This document shows positions 24,775 to 33,400 of a DNA stretch of 64,000 nucleotides, in pieces. This DNA comes from Neospora caninum Liverpool. Taxonomy: Eukaryota > Apicomplexa > Conoidasida > Eucoccidiorida > Sarcocystidae. Where the stretch lies: assembly GCF_000208865.1 (NCBI RefSeq), contig NC_018388.1, positions 372,001-436,000 on the forward strand, read 5' to 3'. Position 1 is the stretch's first letter; each line of letters opens with the position of its first letter. The translations under genes and the position numbers were made by a program. Under the pieces are notes generated by a model, which was not told the DNA's origin, ran no database searches, and saw nothing but the letters and a program-made list of their open reading frames with translations.

Positions 24775-27700
24775 ATGTTTTCCTCTGTGGCATGTGGGGC
24801 TTTGCCCAGCTCCGTGGTTTCGGAGGTTCAGCAGGCTGTCGCTTGGCGGGCTCCGCGTTTTCCTGCACGTTGGACACGGTCCCCGCCTCTCCGACAGTTC
24901 TCAACTGCGCCGTCTTCTGACCTACGGCTTTCCCCTGTAGCTTACGATGACTATAAGAGTGAAATCGTGCGTGTGGTCCTTCGAGGCAGGTGCCTGAGGA
25001 GGACGGAGAAGGCCGATTCCGTGAGGCGGCTGGATTTATCCGTCAAGGCCGACGGTGGTCGGACGCAAGATTCGGTTTGGCCGTCTTGGCTTCGAAAGAG
25101 CACAGGGATGGATGCACTGAACGACAGACAGCGCTCTCTAAGGCCCCCTCCGCGTCCTTCCCTGTCTTCTTCATTGCACGCCTGTCCTGGATCGTTGTTC
25201 CCTCCTTTTTCTGACCGACCTTCTTGTGGGTGGCGCGACACACGCTCGCCCTCTGCGCATGTGTGTCGAGACGCCGGGGCAAGGCTTTTCTCTTCTCTCG
25301 CACACGCTTCTGGTTCGGGTCTCCCCTCTTGCGAAGGAGCACAGAGTGCCTCAACGCTGTTCTCTCCGTCCTCGAGTTTCTTGGCTTTGTCTCTACGCGC
25401 GAAACGCTACATTCCTTTCCGGAGTCCACGGAATCCGAAGAGCAAGCATGCCCTAGCGACCCCGCCGCCTCTGTTTGCGTCAGCAGCTCTCGATGCCTCA
25501 TCCCTTTCACTCTCTTCAGATTCCCTGACAGCTGACGAACAATGCAGTTCGCAAGCTCTTCGACTTTCACCGTTCCATGCAGTACGCATTTTTCAGGCCT
25601 TCCTGCCTCCCACGCCAAAGAGAATTTCAGAAACAGGCTACGACCCTCTTTTAGCAGCTGAGGGCGCAGGACCTCTCGGATCCATCTCTGCTCCGTTTAC
25701 TCTTGAAGAGGCCTCCAAGAAGGACGGGCAAGGGGACGCGCACATGCCCCCGACGACAGCTTTTGGTGAAGATTCTCTGGTCTACCTCACGTTGAACGTG
25801 AATGCAGACCTGAAGCGTGAAAGTGTTCGCGGTGTATGTACACTTCAACATGGGGTTGGCAGCAACGTGCGACTGGCCGTCTTCTGCCCTGACGAAGAAG
25901 TAAGGCTCGCACGATTTCAGCCTGAAGGGGTTTGTAGCCGAGATGCTCGTCGAGCAAGGCAGTGTCCTCGCGTCAAGTTCCGTAGACCTGAGAACCCTCA
26001 GACCGCGCGCTACAGACTGAGCCGGGCACGCGTATGTCCCTGTTCGCCTCTGGCCTTCTGAAGTCCGGCGTTGCTTTATAGCTGTGAAGAACCGCGACGG
26101 CTGCCAGCTAGAGTACGGCGCCAATTTGGGATACTCTTTTCTTGAGACACTAGCCGACGACAGGTTAGGTAGCTGCTATCGCTAGCAGTATCTTTCGTTG
26201 TGCCACAGTCCAGCTGCGTTTTGGAGTCAAACTTGCCGGATGTCCACCCAAGGCTAGACCGTTGATGCATAGCGGTACGACGCACACAGTGAGTTCATCC
26301 CTACAACCTGTTTGTGTAGAAACGTTCTTCTCACCCTTTTTTCCCCGGACACGGGACACTTCCCCCGTATTGCAGCTGCTACGGTCTGCAGCGCAGCTGG
26401 TTTTCAGCATCGTGGATTGCGATGGGGTCTCATAGCCCTAGAATATTCTTGTTGGTTCCTCTGTCGACGTTTGCCGTTTGACTCTGTGCCTTGGCGCTTC
26501 TCGACTTTCCAGGCCCCCGCCATGTTGGCGCTTGGAGCAGACTACGCGGGCGTCGACGCCTTGCTCCCTCGCATTGCGAAAGGGTGAGTCGCTTTCGCCT
26601 TAGTCCCTCTCATAGGCCTTCCGATCGAACGGGGCGTGTGCCGAATCCGGAAAGCCCTGGGACAATGGAGAGCCGCCCGGTGGCGGCTGCAAGACCAGGC
26701 AGCGCTCGAGCGATGCAGCACGTACCAGAACGATTTCTGATATCGCGGGATCGGTTCTCAGGGCCACGAGACTCCTTTGGAGATGTCCCAAATGCTTTGC
26801 AGCATCGACGTGGACAGAGGATCGAGCTGCAGCTCGTGACCGGCGCCTGGGGGGATTGGCGGTGCACTCAATCCAGGAAGACTTCTCAGCCCAGGGGGGA
26901 AGAAGCCCAGTTGAATCCGTGCGGTGCGGTTCATGCTGTGAGGCAGTCGACTCCATCCTCACGAGGGGACGACACATCTTCTCGAATGACCCGCCGGGTC
27001 TCTGCGAGCGTGGAGACCCGGTCCCCCCTTTGGGCGACAGGAGCGCCTCGCTGACTGGTTAAATCGGGGTGGTTCTGACCACCAACTATGCGTCTGTATC
27101 TGTGTGATGGCGTATGCCATTTTGTGTCAGTGCGCGTATATAAACGCATGCATCTCTATGTATGCTCAGCTAACTGGGGTGCCCCCTGCGGAATACGCAC
27201 GGACGACGTCGAGGCGAGTGATCGTCTCTGAAATAGGACTATTTCTGAAGTCTCGCGAATCACGAGTTATGAATTCTCGCGAGTGACGGAGATTTCCTGG
27301 AACTCTGTGCCGACATCTGTTTCCCGTTTGACTCTCTGCCCTTTTGCAGATGGGTCGGCTTCGACAAAACGTTGGCCGTCGCGAGTGTCATGCCGAAGCT
27401 CCTGAAGGTCGCCCGCGTCCTCGGTCCTCGAAAACTGATGCCTTCGCCGAAATCCGGTATGCTCCAATGACGCGTGCCGCTTTTGTGCCCCTTTTTCATA
27501 CACACGTGCCTCCTTGCGAGCTCTTTCGTTCGTTCATAAAGCCGAAGATTCTCTAGTGATCCAAACCCATCTGGCAAACGTCTTCCTCTGGTATCTTCCG
27601 CGCGCCTCTCTCTTCAGCGTGCTTTCTATTCTGAGGCGCGTCTTTTGATCTATTCTTATATGGATCGACAGGGAGGCGCACAAACACAGGACGCCTACCA

Positions 27701-29172
27701 AGGAGGCGCTACGCTTCAGGTGCATCGTCGTGATACATGCATTAAATACCGTATACACTGCAGGATAAATAAGGGGATCGAAAGCCGTCCTTACATCTGT
27801 GCATACGCAGACAAGCACGCATGCGCTGTTCGCTTGCAGACAGCAGAGAGTTTCGTCACTGAGTTGATGCGCTCTCGACATGCCCTTCGAAGCCTCTGCA
27901 TGCATCGACTCTGCAGCTTTCGAGCTGCGAAGTGTGTGTTCAGAGGCACCAACTCTGTTGTGGAGTTTTGTGTCCTCGGCGCGTCTAGGCACTGTCGTGA
28001 CGAATCTCTCTGAGGCCGTCCGGGCTGTCAAGCAAGGGGAGGCGGTTGAGTTCCGCGCGGAAGGCGACTCCGGGGAGGTTCGAGTCGTCGTCGGGCGACA
28101 AGATTTCGAGGCGTCTCAACTGCTCGAGAACATCAAATGCGTCGTAAAAGAGGTGAGCCTGCAGAGGAGACAGACGCACGGTGAAGCCCGATGCCTTCCG
28201 CGCTCAGGAGCTTTGCCCCGATGAAAATCCCGGTGACAGGAAGGGACGCCTCGAGGGCCTTAGCGTGCGTACCCGTCGCAGAGACCGAGATCAAGAAGAG
28301 ACGAGAGGGTGGAGAGAACAAGCGAGCCAGAGAAGGGAGAAAACGGCAGCCACAGGGAGTTCCCATGCCGCGTTAGCTTCTCTCTTAAGCTCTGCCGTGC
28401 GTGCCTCTCTCAGTCGCTCTTTCTGCCTCTTTTATCGGCCTCCGAGTTTCACTCTTTGCGGGGGCCGTTCCCTGTGCGCGCCCCCCACTTGATCGTTTCC
28501 TTCTGTCCTCGGCAAAGACCTGTGTGTCGGCTGCACGGTTCTGTTCTCGCAGGTGCTGAAGGCGCGACCGCGCTCGAGTGGAACGCGGCAGGACGAAGCA
28601 ACGCAGGCGTTTGCGCGGTCGTTCGTTTGGCCTCCTCTCCACTTTGTTGAGAGGAGACGGCGGCTGCTCATGGAGAAGAATCTTCTGCCGGCGATACCAG
28701 GTATCGAGGCGTCTTTATACCTTGTCTGCAGGTGTCTCTTGAGTCTTTAGTTCGTTTGCCTCGGCGGTTCTGGCTCGTCACTCGGTGCTTGTGAAGCCTG
28801 TCGTCTCCGTGCCCGTTTTCCCCCGACGGCCTCCTGCGGCTTCCGACGTGTGCCGCCTCTCTGCTTCCTCTCCTTTTCGCTTTCAACGTTCTGTCGTCCG
28901 TCTCGTCCTGCGCCGTCGCCTCTCTCCATCGCGCGGTGCACAGCGTCGGTGGCCTGCGTCTCTTGTGCAAATCCTGCCTGGCTCTATCGCGCCACTGGCG
29001 TCTCCTGTCGAGCTGTTTGCTTTGTTCAGAGCTGGCTAGAAACCGAGCGCGCCAACAGAAGGCCAGCGCAGATGCCTTCATCGTCGCAGGCGCACTCTGG
29101 GCTCAAGGCACCCCCGCGATTCAAATGGATCCTGCCCAGCTCCTTCCGGCCTCCGTGGGCTACTACCGTTGA
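24775..29172 (+). CDS. Organellar (probably mitochondrial) 50S ribosomal protein L1
   Basis: Six exons with continuous phase: 24775-25899, 26513-26583, 27350-27456, 27989-28152, 28553-28700 and 29030-29172, giving 585 residues. L1 (uL1) binds 23S-type rRNA and forms the mobile stalk by the E site. Family blocks appear in order: VRGVCTLQHGVGSNVRLAVF at the end of exon 1, GADYAGVDALLPRIAKG (exon 2), WVGFDKTLAVASVMPKL and VLGPRKLMPSPKSG (exon 3), GTVVTNLSEAVRAV to LLENIKCVVKE (exon 4), and a degenerate C-terminal strand in exon 6. The N-terminus, MFSSVACGALPSS followed by Arg-rich sequence and LRQFSTAP, looks like a mitochondrial presequence with an RxFS cleavage motif; an apicoplast location is less likely but possible. 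Exon 1 carries a Ser/Pro/Arg-rich expansion of roughly 250 residues, so the protein is about twice the bacterial length. The usual Gly in GPRGLMP is Lys here. Confidence 0.93.
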
Positions 29173-30437
29173 CGTGCGGAGAAGAGTGCCGTGACGCGTC
29201 CGCGAACACGATGGGGCGCAACCCCATCCTACACGCACACCATCCGCGACACCACCTCCCCGACCCATCCATCTTTCCATCTCGATGCTAAGTCGCAGAC
29301 ACACCTATTATATATAGTACTATCTCTACACACATATATATATATATATATATACAGATACGTACATATATGTGTATATGTAGGGCTGCATGCGTGCGTG
29401 TCGGTGCATTCATGTGCGACCGCCTGCGTCAGCGTGCACTGTTGGCTATCTGCCTGTGCCATTCCGTCTGGTGCTGGCGTTTGCGAACGAAGCCTACATC
29501 TGCTGACCTTCCATGGACATTCCTGCATCGCACTCGACCCCCTGCGTCGCGCGTTTGCGCTCGACTTCTGTCGCCCTGGCCGCCGTCTGAGGTCCGCAGC
29601 TGAGAGGTGGGCACCGCCGTCCAGTCGAGGAAGGCGCTTTGCACATGTGCATGCGAAGGAACAGCCTCATGGTGAACCTAAATTCCTCGTTGCCCGAAAC
29701 GTGGGGCCTTCAAGTTTTTGCCGCCTGTATGCCGGCGCTTAGAGACGATGGTCTGATTCGCCTTCTCGGCCCTCGCGCAGCAGGGAGGTCGTGACGCTCA
29801 GGTCTGTGCACCCCTCCCTGTCGCTTGTCTCCTTGGCAGCCGAAGGCCAGGAGACATTCCCGTGTTTCGTCTCTGGGCCTGTTCGTCCAGGAGAGACGAC
29901 TCACATCTCTGGTCTTTTTCTTCTCTTCATCGCCAGCGCATCGAACGGGCTGGAGAGGAAACCCTCCAGACAGATAGCGTCTTCTCTAGCTGAGGACCGA
30001 CGCGCGACACGAGGGAGAGAAACAGCGTGACAGAGACAAACGACAGGGCGTAGGGCAACACGATCGTTACATTGTAGTCGGAAGTGTTTTGTTCTGCATG
30101 CACAACCACGGCGAAGAAGTTCGAAAATCGCGCGGCCACCGACAAACATGAGAGTGGAAGCCTAGCACTGTCTAACTCGCTGGCGAACTGGATGCATCTC
30201 GCTTCCACAGGGGGCTTCAAAAACCGAATGGGTGCGCCGTGGCACGAGAACAAGAAAAACCCTACAGAAACTGCCATGTTCACTTTTCTAGCGTCTTAGG
30301 GGCTTCTGTAAGGGAGACCAGTCCACGCCCGCTCGATTCAAGAGACGGCAGGCTTCCAGACTACAGAAGCGAGCGCCCCCTGCACTCCTTCGTGTATTCG
30401 CTTTTCTGTCGATCCTCTCCCACCCTCGGCTCCACTT
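29173..30437. other. Convergent spacer between L1 and CtIP/Sae2-like genes
   Basis: This 1.27 kb lies 3' of both the L1 gene (+) and the CtIP/Sae2-like gene (-), so it should hold both 3' untranslated regions. It contains an AT dinucleotide run (listed separately) and short frames on both strands without family similarity. No terminator or polyadenylation signal is identifiable. Confidence 0.45.
29334..29354. repeat. AT dinucleotide microsatellite
   Basis: About ten uninterrupted AT units, followed by a degenerate stretch of TA/CATA/TGTATA sequence to about 29380. It lies just beyond the L1 stop codon, probably in its 3' untranslated region or the spacer. Such runs are prone to length variation between strains. 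Confidence 0.9.
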
Positions 30438-33400
30438 CTACTCGAGGTCGCCGTGTGAGTCCCTTGCCCGAACGGGCGAAGAGAACGTACTAAAATCCCA
30501 GAAACCTGTAGGCGTACTTGGTGGAGGCGCAAAGTACCGGTGCTTCGAAGCACGAAGCAAGTCGCGATTGAGACCCGCACACACTTGCCACCTTCTCCCT
30601 TTTTCTCTCTGTTTCTTCTCGTCTGTTTCTCCACTCTTTCTTGCCTCCACCTTTTCTTTGCTCCTCCCCTCTACGTCCCCGCCCCTGGGTGTGCCGTCCC
30701 CTCTTCGTTTTCCTCTTTCTCCGGCTCTCTTGCTGTCTCGACTGCTGCTTTCCACACCCGGTTCTGCGCTCTCTCTTCTTTCCTCGCCGACTTCTCCCCT
30801 CCTTCTCTGGTCGCCTGGGGGAGGAGAAAAAAGAGACCGTTTTCCGTCTTTGGCCAGTTCCCCGGGCACCCCGCACGCCGCAGCCCCTCTCGCACCCTCG
30901 TTTCCTTCTTCGTCTCTTGGCTCTCCTCTCTTCTCAGGCCCCTGCCCCCAGCGCGCCGCAGCTGGGCCTCTGGCAACACGGGAGAGTGAGTGCAGGCGCG
31001 AAGAAGAAAGCGAGGCGGACCAACTCGCCGCCTCCGCAGAGACGTGCTCCCTGTCTCTCCCTGGAGGACTTCCGTTCTGAGGGAGAGACGTGCCGGGGAA
31101 GAGAGGCACCTTCCGGCCGTCGGCCCGTGTGGCAGTGTGTCTCGATCCCTCAGGGAGACTTGCGCGTCTGCTCTGGGCTTTCCCCGCTTCAGCTGCGGCG
31201 CCGGGGCACGTGTGAGAAGCACGGTCCGGTCGCCAGTGAGAACCCAACTCCCCACAAACATCCGCATCGGGCCTCCTTTTCTCCGTTTGACGGTGGCACC
31301 CCGCGCTCCCAATCTGCCTGCCTGCGTCGTGCGCCGCGGCTCCGTGCTGTCCTTCTTCCGCTCGCTCTTCCTCTTTTGCAGCCTCTGACTGAGAGGGACT
31401 GGGGACTTCCGCCTGAAGCAGCGAATAGAATCGCTCGCACTGGGAGCAGTCCGCCCCGGGCATCAGCCGCCGAAGACTGCGCTGGGGCGCCACCAAACGC
31501 ACTCTGGGGAGAGATTCCCAGTCGCGCTGTCTCGCTTGCAGGGAGACGACAGCAGAGCACCTCACGGTGCCCGCTTTCTCGCGCGGACACGCGAGGCGTT
31601 TGTCTGTGGACGCGTGCGCCGAGCTTCGAGACCGGCAGGCCAAAGCTGTGCCCCTATCACCTGGAACTGGTCTTTCCCCTTGGAGTTCTGCGTCGACAGA
31701 ACTACAGTCCCGCGAAGGCGCCAACACAAACGTCCCTCGCGAGAGGCTGCGAATCGACGCGCCGCTTCGCTCTTCGCTTCTGGAGACTGTCACGGCCGGC
31801 AGGACTCCGCTGGCGCTTCTCTGGGGTTCGGCCCTCGCTTCTTCCTCTTCCTTCCCCTCTTCATTTTTGCTAAGCGCTGGCCTGTCGCCCCCTATCTCCG
31901 CCCCTGTGAAGCGCTGGCGGCTCTGGTCGCGCGTCTCCACCTGCCGACTCGAATCACCCAGACGGCGGCTGTCGCCTGCCGCCGTCTGGGTGATTCCGGC
32001 GCTCCAGCCGAGGCGCCGCCCACCCCTGCAAGATTCTCTCGACTGCTCGGCCTCTCCCTCCAGGAGATCCTGCAGACTCTCGCCTTTCTGGCTGTCTCGA
32101 ATCCGGCCCTCCAGATGTCCCTCCCGGTACGCTCGAGGGGCCTTCGCCCCTCTTAGACCTCGTCCAGCTCTGTCGCTTTTCTCCAAGATACGACCCAGGG
32201 AGGTTGTCGAAGGAGGCGCTCCTTCGCTTCGGCTCTCTCCAGGATCGACAGCAAAGCGACACTTGGCGTTTCGCGTTTCTTCTCCCAGACTCAGCAGTGG
32301 AGATCCGTGGGCATCTGGAGCCGACACACACTCGATTGAGTGGCGAGACGAATTTAGCAACCGGCATGCGTTGCTAGGCTTCCCTTCTTGCGCTCGGCCT
32401 CGATCTGTCTCTCCTTCTCTCCAGCTTTGGCCTCCTTCTGTGCCTCCCTCTCTTGCAGCAGGAGCTTCTTTCCTGCGTTTTTTGACGCCGCGCACTGCGT
32501 CCCCCGCTGCAGCCCTGCGCTCCTCTCTCCACGACCGCCTTTTGCGCAACTTATCCGCTTCGAAACAAGACTCGCGTCTGTCTCCGTTGCATTCGCCTCT
32601 TTCAGCTGCTTCTGCCCCGCCTTCATCTGTTCTCCGCTCGCGCTCACAAGGGACGCCGCCCTTTTTCTCTGCTAGGACATCCGGAGACCCCCGCGGAGAG
32701 CTCGGTCCGAGGCTGCACGGTGGGAGCGCACGCGCTCTTTTTCGACTCTCGCCTGGTTCTGCAGGCGACACGGGAGGAGCCTGATCTTGCCGGCAGCCGA
32801 GAGAGGAAGAAGGACGAGCTGACCAAGACGAAGAGGGAGGAGCCTGAGCGGGAGACGCCGAGGAGACGGCGCCCGGCGGCGGGGGACACTCCTGGGGGGG
32901 CTGCGAAGCCGCGGCAGATCGGGAGAAAGAAACGCGGACAGGATGCGAGGTTTCTCTTCGCCTGTGGATGCTTTCGCGACACTCTTGTGCCCCAGGGTCT
33001 TCCACGCTCGATCTTTGGTGACTCCATTTGCTGATATTGCCGCCGTGGAAATCCAGGTTCTCCTTGTTTTCTTCCCCGGGTGTTTCGCTGGCGTCACAAC
33101 TTATTTCCATCTGATTTGTTTCTTCTGACTTCCTTCGAAAGCCTTCGTCTTCCTCGTCGCCTGGGAGTCGAGCCTCACCACGACGCTCTGGAACTGATCG
33201 CTCGACCTCCGGCGCTTCGTATTGACCGCGACGGTCTAGCGCATGCAGATCGTGCTCGGGGAGCTGGTCAAACCGGCGACAGAGCAAGGAAGAACACAGT
33301 GCCTCGCGTCTTCTCCCTTCTGTCGCACCGTCCCCGCACCGGCAAGTCTGGGCCAGATCCCCCGCCGAAAAGGCCCCGCTACCCCAGGGTACTTCCTCGG

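Noticed and set aside
30641..32784. Plus-strand frames of about 410 and 405 codons opposite the CtIP/Sae2-like gene
   Set aside because: They are Arg/Ser/Pro/Leu-rich without any domain and lie antisense to a continuous frame with a family signature. GC-rich codon bias removes stops from the opposite strand.
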